NCBI RefSeq assembly: GCF_963676685.1 | Contig: NC_092344.1 | Location: 43,716,589 to 43,780,588 of the forward strand | Origin: Mytilus edulis | Lineage: Eukaryota; Mollusca; Bivalvia; Mytilida; Mytilidae | Direction: 5' to 3' | DNA length: 64,000 nucleotides | Part shown: piece by piece, positions 11,292 to 21,866 of the stretch | How the letters are laid out: each line of letters opens with the position of its first letter | Position numbering within the stretch: the first letter of the stretch is position 1 | The notes under the pieces: model-generated | The model's input: only the letters and a program-made list of their open reading frames with translations | Told to the model about the DNA's origin: nothing | Database searches by the model: none | Program-made: the position numbers and the translations under genes

Positions 11292-11954
11292 GGTAGCACT
11301 CCACAGTTAGAAAATAAAATTAAAAATGAGCCACAAAATGTTTTATCATCTCCTATTCCTGGATTTCTAATACATTAACCCAACTGTTTGTGTTGTACAT
11401 GTGCATATGTATGTAATCAGTATATTCCATAGATTTGATTTTCAAAAGTTAAAAGAGTGAAAATTAATTCCTTATATGTGTATCCATGGCAACATTCTGC
11501 ATTTATTTACCATAAAATATTGCAAAAAGGGGGGTGGACACGTCACATATCCCCCCAAAATTTGGATCAAACTAGAATTTCAATGCCTTTGAGTGATACC
11601 TTTTTAGAAACTGTTTTCATAAATCTTCCTAATGATCAAATAAAAAATGGGTGTCTTTCGCCTCATTTTTTCGTAAAATCCAATCACAAAGTTCGTGCGA
11701 TAAAAAGTTGGAAAAAAACATTACAATAATTGCCGGACCAATGTATGGTAGGGACATGCAAATACGGACTGTCATGCAGAAAACAGCCTATATTACATAC
11801 TTTACATAACCTTGATGTTCATATAAACCCAATACAAAGGCTATTTTAATACTCAGCTATCCAAAAATGATTTTTATTGCACACTAGCTCTCATATTTGA
11901 AAAATCCACAGGGGCCAAAATGCGAAACTACACATCTAACTGTGGAGTGCTACC
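11292..11954 (-). mobile_element. Young direct repeat 2 of the composite element
   Basis: Same length (663 bp), same inverted termini and same orientation as 9881-10543. It is preceded by TAA and followed by AACAGG. The near identity of the two repeats means that they were copied from one another, or from one template, recently. Confidence 0.8.
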
Positions 11955-12351
11955 AACAGGTGAATATACTATTGGTATCGGTATCGGATTCGACCCGGAG
12001 ATTGTTAATTATTGGCAATATTAATTATGTGGAAAACAAAAGGGTCTGGAGTGGTGTAATTTTTAATCTACACCATTGTCCTATAGGCTGTCAAATTGGA
12101 CCTCGTAATTTTAGTATTATAGATATTAGGAGATGGTGTAATCAGTAAATTAAAAAAAAAATAATAGCAATATAACAATTAAAACATAAACGTCGTTATC
12201 AGCGAAACAGATTTTACATAACCCTCAAACGACTCATAATGGCGTCTGTTAAATATTCGAAGGGATGATTTCAACCTCTTGGTTCCATTCCTTCCTTGTA
12301 AATAAAAAAAGCATGAACAAAGGCGTATGTATTACAACACAAAAATCTTTT

Positions 12352-12912
12352 AATGAGGAACGGAAAATTTGTATGATAAACATATCATTTTCATCTTCAA
12401 ATGTATGACAACAGGAAAATCAAATCATTAACAACTGCAAATGTGTAACAAATTGAAAATCTTACGATGAACAACGGCAAACTTGTATAAGAAGCATATC
12501 ATTTACATCTTCAAATGTGTAACAACTTGAAAACTATAATATTAAAATCTGCAAATGTGTAACATAAACAACTGCAAATTTTCATGAAAAGCATTTATTA
12601 AAAACTGCATATTTGAAATTATATGAAAATGATACTATACAATTGCAAATGTTTAACAACATAAAAATCATACTATGAACAACGGTCAATTTGTATAACA
12701 AGCATACATATGTAATTAACAACTGCAAAATGTGTCACAACATGAAAACATACATTGAACAACGCCAAATTTTATAACTAAAAGCAAATCACTGACAACT
12801 GCAAATTCTGAAAATAAACTCATATTAGTTGCATCTAAAAAGGAATAATAACATAATATTCATATCATTAACACATTTGTAACAAATAAAAATGTGTAAC
12901 ATGAAAATCCTT
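12352..12912. repeat. Minisatellite upstream of kinase pseudogene
   Basis: Alternating ~55-65-bp half units, one with AACAACGGCAAA-TTGTATAA-AAGCATATCATT, the other with AACAACTGCAAATGTGTAAC and ATGAAAATCATAC, repeated about five times with decay. The same array lies at the same relative position in copy B (24597-25187). Confidence 0.75.
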
Positions 12913-13395
12913 CCAAAACTACCAAAATATTCCCACTATTGACAAAGATACAGCTATGCGTAGGAATTATTTTGTTTAAAATATGTACTACTTTCTTGTA
13001 TGTTCTTTCCGACCGGGCCTGAATTAGTGGTTCTATACCATAAGGAGAGCAACAGCTCACATTTTTGTATCCTATAGTTCAACCTGGATATGTAAGGTAG
13101 TGTTTTACATTTTCTTTCAGGCGATATAAATTCTTTAATTTCATTCCTAATAGAAATGTGTTCCCATAGCTCTTAATCTTAATTCCAACAAAATGTCTTT
13201 TAAATATTTGCAACTATCGTATATGTAGAGCCGATTGCTTTACACAATTATTATTGCTCCATCAAGAATACAAATTGTTTGTAAATTTTGAACGATGGCA
13301 TACATTTTTGTTAAAAAAAAGAAAATAATTGATTTTTCTCAAGACGTAGGCTTCATTGTTTTAATTGTATAAAGTTTAGATATTGATGTGTGACG

Positions 13396-13622
13396 GCAGT
13401 TCACAAATATAATGTTTGTGAGTTATCAGTAAACATTAAAATGAAATCATACAAAATACATGTAAGTATCGAACGGTTAAAAAAAAGAACAAACTTGTTT
13501 AACATTTTCCGATATACGATTATTTGTTTAATTATGCATATAAACTATTTAAGCTTTTTTTCAAGTTTATATAAAAAAAAATTCTTGCTATAAGCAATAT
13601 TTCCATTTTGTTTATTTTTCAG
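13396..13622 (+). other. Candidate 5' non-coding exon and intron of the kinase paralogue
   Basis: A strong donor (ATGTAAGT, GT at 13462-13463) is followed ~160 bases later by a polypyrimidine tract and TTTTTCAG ending at 13622. This gives a short candidate 5' UTR intron just before the kinase reading frame. The acceptor is conserved at 25790-25791 in the intact gene, but the donor is not (TTAGTATCG replaces it). Confidence 0.4.
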
Positions 13623-13674
13623 ACAAATATCAACTCCACGAACTTTGAATCTATTAAAAATAATGCATACAGTC

Positions 13675-14744
13675 ATGGTTACACAGAGAGCGTTAAAAAA
13701 AACCCTTCAAAACTGCTCTTGTCTTTTTGATATTTCTACAAACTGTATACATGTATCTAGATTTTGACTTCAACCTATACAGCTGTGCTCAAAGACATAG
13801 CATTGCAGGTAGAAAAAAACAGATCACCTGGAATGCAGATAAATCAACGTCATAGTAGTTCCTTGCGATAGGATAGAAACAGATTTAACTGTACAATTAT
13901 TAATGAAATACAAATATCAGAGCGTAACAGAGGAATTAAATGGTCAAAAGGTGTCGACATTGGTACATTCGAAGGTAAAAAAGATGCCACCCAAAGAAAA
14001 TCAACTACCAAGAATCCAAAATGAAGTAGAGACACACGGTTGTACTTGTTTATGAAAAATCTCCTAATGAGAGATCAACTCAACCATCCTTCATTAAATA
14101 CAATGTTTGGATACTGCTTACGACATGTTAAAGGTGAAGGACACATCAATTCTTCATACTACGGAGATTTCTCGGTTGTTTACGAATATGGTGTTGAAAT
14201 AGACATGAATGCGTTGAATCTTACGATTGCAGAAAGACTGACTCATGCTGCTAGCCTTGCTAGTTTGTTGTCATACTTTCATTATTCACCTTTGGGATCT
14301 ATGGTAGATGATGACATCAAGCCCAAACATTTTTAAATGGCGAATGGTAAAATAAAGCTGATAGATTTCGATTTTATGAAAAATGTAGAACAGATCTGGT
14401 TTTTTTTTTATCTTCCTCGAATAAAGATTTCAAGCCGTGTCCATTTTACTTAAAATGTCAAGAACTTAATGACGTCGACATACGATTCACAAGTTGTCAA
14501 TCAGTCCCATGTGAAGTGGGTGTATGCAGAGGTACAAATTTAAGATATAATCTAAATAAAATAAACAAAATCTTCTTCAAGGTTTTGTTGAAACCCAAAT
14601 ATTTCCCATCAGCATTGAACTATTCGTTATCAAGATTACTGAAAAAAAGGGATAAGGCTAATATTGGCGTTGATGCTTTACAAAAAGAAATTACGAACAC
14701 TCGCCTATAGATATTTAAGGACAACCAAAAAGAGACTGCTTTGA
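13675..14744 (+). pseudogene. PKDCC/VLK-like secreted kinase, decayed duplicate
   Basis: Collinear with the intact gene at 25843-26910 from the start ATG (13675) to the TGA (14742-14744). Lesions visible by comparison: an extra base in the A run after the first codons (TTAAAAAAAACCCTTC), an extra A near 13820, a nonsense change at AAATGAAGTAG (Trp to stop, near 14021), loss of frame at CATTTTTAAATGG (after 14330), a T-run expansion near 14400 and a TAG near 14708. Open remnants at 14040-14336 (kinase core) and 14516-14710 (C-terminal tail) still read as kinase. It sits in duplication copy A behind the same minisatellite as the intact gene, so it arose by DNA duplication, not by retroposition. 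Confidence 0.85.
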
Positions 14745-15285
14745 GAAAAAAAATAAAGACAGAAGCATTTTTCTCCAGTTTTTTTTTCAAAATACCTTAT
14801 TATCATCACAAAAAATACAACATTTAAATTAAATCAATTTGTGAAAAAAAATCCGTAAATTGGCAAACTCAATAAACACAAAGAAAACAATTGAACACAA
14901 TTTGGTGAGATTTCAGCGTAAGATTTATTGGAAAGAGCGTTGATTGTAGAAAAAACCCCCACAGTAAATGAATTTCACAGACTTTCTAGTTTAGAACATA
15001 TTTAAATTTTAATATGTTTTAATGTGTTCATTGAAGGTTAGTTTTGGCTACGATAACTATAAAATAATAGTAAATTTTGCCCATATAATAGTTTAGCAAA
15101 TAGGCATTAAAAGGAAACTACCAATAAAAAAATACTATAGTTTATGATGTTTCAAAGTAAAATATAAAAATTTCAATTCAAGATGAAATGGATGATGCTC
15201 CTTCAAATGTTAATAATAATATTCCTCAAATTGTCTAATTTTCCCTTCACAAAGTTCCATAGTACATACTTTTAGTACAAATTAT
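14745..15285. other. AT-rich 3' flank, no gene
   Basis: No coding signal. A ~90-bp phrase beginning AGTTTAGCAAATAGGCAT (about 15088) recurs in decayed form near 16573 and 16770, suggesting small local duplications of this flank. Confidence 0.45.
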
Positions 15286-15289
15286 GGAT

Positions 15290-15440
15290 GATCACAATTT
15301 TATCAGGATTGAAATTTTTTATTTGCGCCAAACACGTGTTTCTTCTACGAATGACTCATTAGCATGATCAGTGATGCTCGAATAAAAAAGTTAAAATGGC
15401 CAGATAAAGTACAAAGTTAAGGAGCGATATACTCTAAATA
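15290..15440 (+). repeat. R2 repeat fragment
   Basis: Decayed R2 order: ATCAGGATTGAAATTTTTTA, GCCAAACACGTGTTTCTTCT, ATCAGTGATGCTCGAA, AAAGTACAAAGTTAAGGAGC. Confidence 0.65.
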
Positions 15441-16130
15441 AGATATTTGCGGTTTATTATTCAAATGTTAAAAATTTGCAATACTATTTTATTTTTTTTT
15501 TAGATTTTTAGATTTCAAAATCAAAATATATAGAAATCAATGCGAAAACTACTAACCATTTTTTTCTCTTTGGACACAACATTTTATTCAGTGGCAATTT
15601 ATTTTTAATATCTTGATTACAATACGCATCGGGTAGTTTATGTACTATGAAATTTAAAGCGAAGGGCTTTCCCTGATCACTTAGTTTATAGTATACTAGT
15701 ATACCTTTGCAAAGACTTTCCAATTAGGCAATACTTTCAACCCAAGCAATCTTGTACTAGTACTTGGTCTGTTAATATTGTATTTTGGTTGACAACTTCT
15801 TTTACATGCTTTTGTTAAACGGAGTTCATTATCTAAGTTAGGAATTTTGTAAATTTACTCACAAGTGGGATAGTAATTAATATGCCGTCAAGAAATCCTT
15901 GACCCAATGTATGAAAAGATGGAAGCTGTGGGTGTAAATATGTATATTGGTTTAAAGCGGTGATTTGCTAAACGTCTTGACATATATATAGTAAACTGTT
16001 GTGAGGATGTATAATTGCCCGTCTACGTCCATTGTGTATTTTTGTGAGATGTATTTCTATTTGTATTCATCTGATTATTTTAGCCTTTTTCAACTGATTT
16101 TCATAGTTTGTTCTTATTTTGTACTGTTTA
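15441..16130. other. Non-coding stretch
   Basis: No gene supported. Short open frames at 15508-15723 and 16001-16201 have no recognisable content. The second runs into repeat R1. Confidence 0.4.
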
Positions 16131-16136
16131 ACCACT

Positions 16137-16425
16137 ATCCTAGGTTAGTGGAAGGGTTGTCATCTTTAAACAAGTTTAACCCCATCACTTTCTGCATGTG
16201 ACTGTCCCAAGTCAGGAGCCTGTAATGCAGTGGTTGTCGTTAATGTGTAATTTTGTTTTTCAATATTTTGTACATGAATTAGGCCGTTAGTGTTTTCTCG
16301 TTTAAGTTGTTTTACACTTGTTATTTTTGTGCTTTATAGCTGACTATACGCTATTTTCTGGATCATTTTTGGTCTCTTGTTGAATGTTGTCTCATTTGTA
16401 GTCTTTTCACATCTCCCTTTTTCTT
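16137..16425 (-). repeat. Dispersed mussel repeat R1, inverted
   Basis: Reverse complement of the family at 19925-20290: GACTGTCCCAAGTCAGGAGC, CTGTAATGCAGTGGTTGTCG, then GGTCTCTTGTTGAATGTTGTCTCATTTG near the end. Moderately decayed. Confidence 0.75.
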
Positions 16426-16429
16426 TTTT

Positions 16430-17221
16430 TTACATAAGATGACAAAATAAATTGACCATAAGCGTAATATTTAATTAAAATAACACAGGAAGCTTTATAT
16501 GTTTTGAAAATATTTTTCAATTTTGCAGTGAAGTAAAGCTGTAATAAATCTATATATAGATATATGTGAGCATAGCTAGTCTAGCAAATAGGTATTTAAA
16601 ATAACTACAAAGATATTAAAAATTATAAGTGTTTTTGTAAAATTTTAAAGTAAAAAGATTTATTAGAATATATATGTATAAAGTTTCTGATTGATTGAAT
16701 CATAAAATCTACAACACAAATTTTCATTCGTTTTGGTCATAATTACAACATTAAAACAACTATTACATCGCTTGGGTAGTTTTGCAGAAAGGCATAAAAA
16801 AGCAACTAAAGATCAAAGATTATAATTTTTGTGTTTTGTTTTAATTTCAAAGTAAAACCTTAAGGATTTATCCAAGCGATAAAATTGTTGTTTAAATGTT
16901 GTAATTTCATTCCAATAAAGAAGGCTGTTACAAAAATAAATATATATTCGTGGCACATTGCCTAGTGTCATTGACGCGGATTTTAATTCATTTTGTTGTA
17001 ATAGATCAATTTCCTTAAGAAAGTTTACATAAACATCAACATCAAGTTGCCTTAATTTCTCTTCACAAGGTTTTATAAAACACCCATTTTCGTTTGTTTT
17101 TGTTTTCGCTGCAATATAACCTTTCTATACTGATATAGCATAGAGCGATCACCAATCAATCTATCACTTTTTTGTGTTGATAGTATTTGCATGGATGATT
17201 GCCATAATTGTAATAATTACA
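16430..17221. repeat. Two decayed copies of a ~100-bp flank repeat
   Basis: CTAGCAAATAGGTATTTAAA (about 16578) and GCAGAAAGGCATAAAAAAGC (about 16784), each followed by an AAAGTAAAA phrase, resemble the block at 15088. No gene in the rest. Confidence 0.4.
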
Positions 17222-17400
17222 AGGTACCAATTTTTCTGCACCATATGCGCATTTCGACAATACATGTCTCTTCAGTGATGCTCGTGGCCAAAATATGTAA
17301 CATCCAAAGCTTATATAAAAGATGAATAGCTATAATCCAAAAGGTTTTTTTTTATAAGATAGCGTTGTGCTTTAGTCAAGGTTTAAGATCCAGAGGTGTC
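17222..17400 (+). repeat. R2 repeat fragment, strongly decayed
   Basis: Recognisable only by order: GGTACCA, GCGCATTTCGAC, CTTCAGTGATGCTCG, then an A-rich segment leading to a TTTAGTCAAGGTTTAAGATC phrase. Confidence 0.45.
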
Positions 17401-18054
17401 ATTCTTTATTCAAATGAATTTAACTTGCAATAGTCAAAATCATATTTAAATCCAAAGATTTCAATATCAAGATATTCAAAAATTAATTTTGAAAACTGAT
17501 TTCAAACGTGTTTTTTTTTAGTTTTGGACATAGTAATTTATTCAAAATAGTCAATGGCATCATTTGCTTCATCTTGATGACAACACAATGAATTCATATC
17601 CTTGTGTTCATTTATGCATAGTAATTTAGTACAAGGAAAAAGTCTGTTCTATGAAATTTAGAAGGAAAATTCAGGCAATTTGATTGGAGAAGTAGTTGTA
17701 AGTATGTGCTAAATGACCTCATAACCTTGTGGTCATTCATGCATCGTTACTAAGTACACGAAACAAGTATGTATATTAGTAATGAAAATTAGAACGCTAA
17801 GGCATTCAGTTTGCTCTGGCGAAAAGTTGTAAGTATGTGATAATTTACTATCCTTAAAATTGGGATCCTTTTATAAAGTAGATGTGTCATAATATGTTTC
17901 ATAAGGACGTGTATTAGTGACACTTTTCATGGTACAATTGCCAAAACAGTGAACTCCATAGTCACTTTCGTTTTATTTCTGTAAGATTTGAACCTGCTTT
18001 CTACATATTACTGCCCGTCTCACAAATTATGCACTTCGAGCTTATCTATACTTT
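17401..18054. other. Non-coding stretch
   Basis: No gene. A ~130-bp segment about 17560-17690 (CAACACAATGAATTCATATC, CTTGTGTTCATTTATGCATA) is loosely repeated at 17705-17830 (CATAACCTTGTGGTCATTCA, TGCATCGTTACTAAGTACAC). GATTTGAACCTGC near 17985 resembles an inverted tRNA B box, but there is no convincing A box. Confidence 0.4.
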
Positions 18055-18395
18055 CTGTCTTCACTGGGTCTATGCCACTGTTGGGTGACGTTTCGTCGCC
18101 GAGGGTATCACCAGCCCAGTAGTCAGCACCTCAGTGTTGACATGAATATCAACTATGTGGTCATTTTTATAAAGTTCCTGTTTTACAAAACTTTGAATTT
18201 TTCGAAAACCTAAGGATTTTCTTATCACAGGCAAAGATTACCGCAGTAGTATTTGGCACAACTTTTTTTGGAATTTTAAATCCTCAGTGCTCTTCAACTT
18301 TGTTCTTGTTTTGCTTTATAACTATTTTGATATGAGCGTCACTGATGAGCTGATGAGTCTTATGTATACAAAACGCGCGTCTGGATTTTGTGCTG
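18055..18395 (-). repeat. R2 repeat, inverted
   Basis: Inverse of the R2 order: CACTGGGTC...CACTGTTGG, GAGGGTATCACCAGCCCAGT, AACTTTGAATTTTTCGAAAA, CCTCAGTGCTCTTCAACTTT, GAGCGTCACTGATGAG, AAAACGCGCGTCTGG. The open frame at 18287-18607 begins inside it and is not a gene. Confidence 0.75.
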
Positions 18396-18399
18396 GTTT

Positions 18400-19294
18400 T
18401 TTATATGTCATTGTGTACATCGTTCCAACGCAAAATGCATTAATTAATAAATTGTCGTTTTTCTTAACTGTCACGTTGACGTCTTCCAATATCGTTTTGT
18501 ATTGTCATTTAAAGACAAAAGCGGTGTTTATAAAGTGTTACAAAGGAAGAAACACATGGAACATTCAACACAAATTCATTTCCCTTGCATACGTGATAGT
18601 CACATGATCGAAATAAAAACATATTTATGTCAGAAAAAAAAGTCTACATCACAAAGTTATTTTAACAATTAGTCTTTCCACATTATCTTAAGTATTTTCA
18701 TTGTCACATGATAGGCCTACTTTTCCTTGGATTTTTAGCTTTTATAAAATCATATGTTAAGAGGCTGTTCCTATTCCTAGCCACTCTGCGTTGTTCATGG
18801 CCATGATGTTGTCTGGTTTTTTTTTAATTCGACTTGACCAATGTAGTATCTTTTTTTTTTTTTTTTTTTTTATTAAAACCGTAAAATCTTTTACATATTA
18901 CACATGTATTTGCTTCTTACTCAAATATTTGCCATTTTGTACAGTGTCCTCGGAGGATTTTTTCTTCTTTTGTATAACATTTGAATTGGAGTGATCTGTC
19001 TATTGTTTGTTTATTTTCAAACATATGTGCTTTGGGAAAAACATTAAACAAAGAAGTAATAGTATAGGTGTTGAAACTACAAGAAGTCATTAAGCATGTG
19101 ATACATTGTATATGTCATTATATGGCGGCATTGAATAGAATAAAAAATATTCATATACGACCTCGAATCTCAATGATACCAGATGTGTCGACATAATATA
19201 CATTATTTCATTTGCAAATATCATCTTTCATTTGACTCCCTATTTTTAATTATGGATAATGGTCAAAGCATGCAAATAAATCATGTATTTAAGA
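18400..19294. other. Non-coding stretch with long poly-T
   Basis: No gene supported. A T run of about 20 bases lies near 18850-18870. Confidence 0.4.
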
Positions 19295-19443
19295 ATTGAA
19301 TGCTTCTTTTTGTAACTTCATTGGGGTGTAAAAGCGTTGACCGAAGTACATTTTGTATGAAGCGCGGAAGCTCTTCATACTAAAAATGTGTGCACGGTCA
19401 ACGCTTTTACAACCCTATGAAGTTACAAAAAGAAGCATTCAAT
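19295..19443. repeat. Palindromic MITE-like hairpin, ~68-bp arms
   Basis: The arm starting ATTGAATGCTTCTTTTTGTA pairs with the arm ending TACAAAAAGAAGCATTCAAT, inner parts GTGTAAAAGCGTTGACCG and CGGTCAACGCTTTTACAACC. There are few mismatches, and the loop is around GAAGCGCGGAAGCTCTTC. The strong arm identity suggests a recent or structurally maintained element. Confidence 0.9.
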
Positions 19444-19689
19444 ACTTATAATTACATTTTTTTTAGCAATGATCATGAAAACACGAATTTTATTATCGTT
19501 TTGTTTAATTCACCTGTGCACTTTATTGTGGGACCACATGTTATCATGAATGAAAAGTTTTATTGAGCAATGCAATTGCTTACGGAGTAACACGTGATGT
19601 GCAGTTAGCCAATCAGAATAAAGTATCATAATGAAACATACATAGTATGGCGTTCATTATCACTGGACTAGTATATATTTGTTTAGGGG

Positions 19690-19822
19690 CCAGCTGAAGG
19701 ACGCCTCCGGGTGCGGGAATTTCTTGCTACATTGAAGACCTGTTGGTGACCCTCTGCTGTTGTTTTTTATTTGGTCGGGTTGTTGTCTCTTTGACACATT
19801 CCCCATTTCCATTCTCAATTTT
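19690..19822 (+). repeat. Dispersed mussel repeat R5
   Basis: CAGCTGAAGGACGCCTCCGG, TGCGGGAATTTCTTGCTACA, TTGAAGACCTGTTGG, then TGTCTCTTTGACACATTCCC and CATTTCCATTCTCAATTTTA. A diverged copy is at 34240-34445. Confidence 0.75.
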
Positions 19823-19924
19823 ATCTAATGTAATTATTGACATATGAATATCATAAATGAAAGGTCCTTAATATGATGACAATTGAGATCAACAAGTACG
19901 TAATGAAGGACATTGATATACAAA

Positions 19925-20290
19925 TGAATGTGTGGTATGATTGTCAATGAGACAACTCTTCACAACGAGCTAAACGACACAGAATTTAACAGCTATAGAT
20001 CCCTGTTTGACCTTCAACAATGAGCAAAGCCCATACTGCATAGTCAGCTATAACAGGCCCCGAACTCACAAACGAAAAACAATTCAAACGATGAAACTAA
20101 TGGCCTTATTAATGTACAAAAAATGAACGAAAAACAAATATGTCGCACAGCAAACGGGAAACCATTGAATTACAAGCTACTGAATTGAAACAGGCATATA
20201 CATACAAAATGTGGCGGGCTTATACAGTTTAGAGGGATCGTAACCCTCTACCGAACCTGGGACAGGGGTGTTACAGTACGACATAAGAAC
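19925..20290 (+). repeat. Dispersed mussel repeat R1
   Basis: Family order: GTGTGGTATGATTGTCAATG, AGACAACTCTTCACAA, CAAAGCCCATACTGCATAGT, CAGCTATAACAGGCCC, GAACGAAAAACAAATATG, ACAGGCATATACATAC, AATGTGGCGGGCTTATACAG, CCCTCTACCGAACCTGGGAC. No coding content. This is the most complete copy in the window. Confidence 0.8.
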
Positions 20291-20394
20291 AAACTTAAAA
20301 AATCAGTTGAAAAAAGGATCAACTTATCTGATGGATAAAAGTAGTAATAAATCTATAAACACATAGAGTGGACAAGTTTGTCAAGTGATTAATT

Positions 20395-20630
20395 CAGTAG
20401 TCCGTTCTCAAACATTTTAGTACCTGAGGTAAAGGTGTAAATCTTTCGGTGAAATCGTCATTATGAAAATGTGTTTGAGTATATAGGCTTTGGACAAAAA
20501 TTCGGAGTTGGTTGTATATAAACTCATCATAGATACCAGGATTGAAATTTTATATCCGTTCTTAGAACTTGTCGTTTTTGATTGATGGTTAAAGCCTGTC
20601 GGTGAAATCGTCATATTTCAAAACTCATCG
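20395..20630 (-). repeat. Repeat fragment with duplicated TCGGTGAAATCGTCAT
   Basis: TCGGTGAAATCGTCAT occurs at about 20447 and again at 20599. Between them ACTCATCATAGATACCAGGA (an R2 edge) appears. A similar ATCGATGAAATCGTCATGAG phrase is at 29578, so this is the edge of an R1/R2-associated family. Confidence 0.5.
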
Positions 20631-20754
20631 CGTGTAAACGCCATAGGCTTAGGGAATAGGTTAGTAAGGCTAAAAGTTGAAACATAAAAATTGCAACTAA
20701 AATGTAGCCGTATATCGTTGATCTAATTTCTAGTGGCCAATTTTAGGAAATATT

Positions 20755-21010
20755 TTGACAAATATGATACACACAAACAAACAACAACCACTGAACCACA
20801 GGCTTCTGACTTGCGACAGGCACATACAGACTGTGGCGTGGTTGAACGAATTTGACGGGCGCCCATCCGTCCCCCTTATCTGTGGTGTCACAGTACAATA
20901 TAAAGGCAACAGTAGTATACCGCAGTCCAAAGGTTATAAATCGATTGAGAGGAAACAAAACCCAGCTACAATCTAAAACCGAGGGAAAAACTAAAGGAGG
21001 AAAATAACGA
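20755..21010 (+). repeat. R1 repeat, 3' part
   Basis: ACACAAACAAACAACAACCA, CAGGCTTCTGACTTGCGACA, GGCACATACAGACTGTGGCG, then CCCCCTTATCTGTGGTGTCA. Overlapping open frames on both strands (20730-21063) come from the repeat and are left out as genes. Confidence 0.75.
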
Positions 21011-21065
21011 AACAACAAAATAAAAAAATTCAACATACATAGAAACGAACTGTTGTATAACAACT

Positions 21066-21190
21066 GTCACATTTCAGACTTGGTACAGGACATTTTAAGA
21101 AAAATATGGTGGGTTGAACCTAGGTATTCTGGCTAGCCGAACTCAGTGCTTTACCACAATGACGAGAATATAAATACTGTACAAATAAAT
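21066..21190 (-). repeat. tRNA-like SINE fragment
   Basis: On the minus strand a TGGTAAAGCACTGAG phrase (A-box-like) is followed about 30 bases later by TAGGTTCAACCC (B-box-like), then AT-rich sequence. The fold was not checked. It could be a decayed tRNA-derived SINE head. Confidence 0.35.
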
Positions 21191-21376
21191 GCAAGAACGC
21201 TCAGTATAGAGAAATAAATAATATACATGTAATAGTACATTTCGACATGTTACCGACAGAATAACAACGAATACCTTAAATAAATTTACAACATTACCCA
21301 AAAACAGCATAAATGAGTTACGAACTGTACGTCACACGAATGTATCAACGCCACAAAAACTGACGTTACAGGACTG

Positions 21377-21866
21377 AACATCGTATGATCACAAATTCTT
21401 GTGGATCGTCAAAAGCACTTGTCTCAGAAAAACAATCACATATCTCTTTTCCTGAAACTGAGATTAATTTACAGAGAATTATTTTTTCTGAGACAAGTTT
21501 GTGTGTGGATAACGAATAAATGACAGGAAATTCAACTTCACCGTTATAATTATGTTGTAGTGAATACTGATTTGTTGTTATTATTATATTAAAATAACAA
21601 TTACATGTATATATGATTTCCATCTAATTGTATGTCATTGTACTCTACTACTTATGATAGTACAATGCAAGTGCATGGCGGACACTTTTCTGTAAAAATT
21701 CGATTGTTTGGATACGAGTAAACATTCATATTTTCCCGCAAATTATATTTATTCAAACCGGAAGTCTACTTACGATATTGAGAATATTGCGTCAGGTTCC
21801 AAGACTATCGGTACGTGTGCATTGATATAATCAATGATTTTTACTTATATATTTATATTTACTAGA
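21377..21866 (+). repeat. Dispersed repeat R3
   Basis: GATCACAAATTCTTGTGGAT, CACTTGTCTCAGAAAA and, ~80 bases on, the inverse TTTTTTCTGAGACAAGTTTG give an internal hairpin. GTACAATGCAAGTGCATGG (21660) is matched inverted near 55085. The minus frame at 21366-21623 is repeat-derived. Confidence 0.6.

Larger units (their letters stand above)
9335..14760 (+). repeat. Segmental duplication, copy A
   Basis: Blocks of this interval recur, rearranged, at 21867-26940. The block from ACACACCCGTGATATCGCGG through GCGCCTGTCAAATGCGGAAC (9453-9875) matches 21867-22370; GTGAATATACTATTGGTATC (11958) matches 22389; TTAGGAGATGGTGTAATC through the minisatellite, kinase pseudogene and its 3' flank (12125-14760) matches 24341-26940. 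The 9335-9440 block matches 24232-24336, out of order. The young composite element at 9881-11954 is absent from copy B. Confidence 0.75.

Noticed and set aside
17960-18054. Possible tRNA or SINE head (GATTTGAACC)
   Set aside because: Only a weak B-box-like phrase; no convincing A box or fold.
18287-18607. 106-codon frame
   Set aside because: Starts inside an inverted R2 repeat; chance frame.
20743-21063. Overlapping frames on both strands
   Set aside because: They fall on an R1 repeat.
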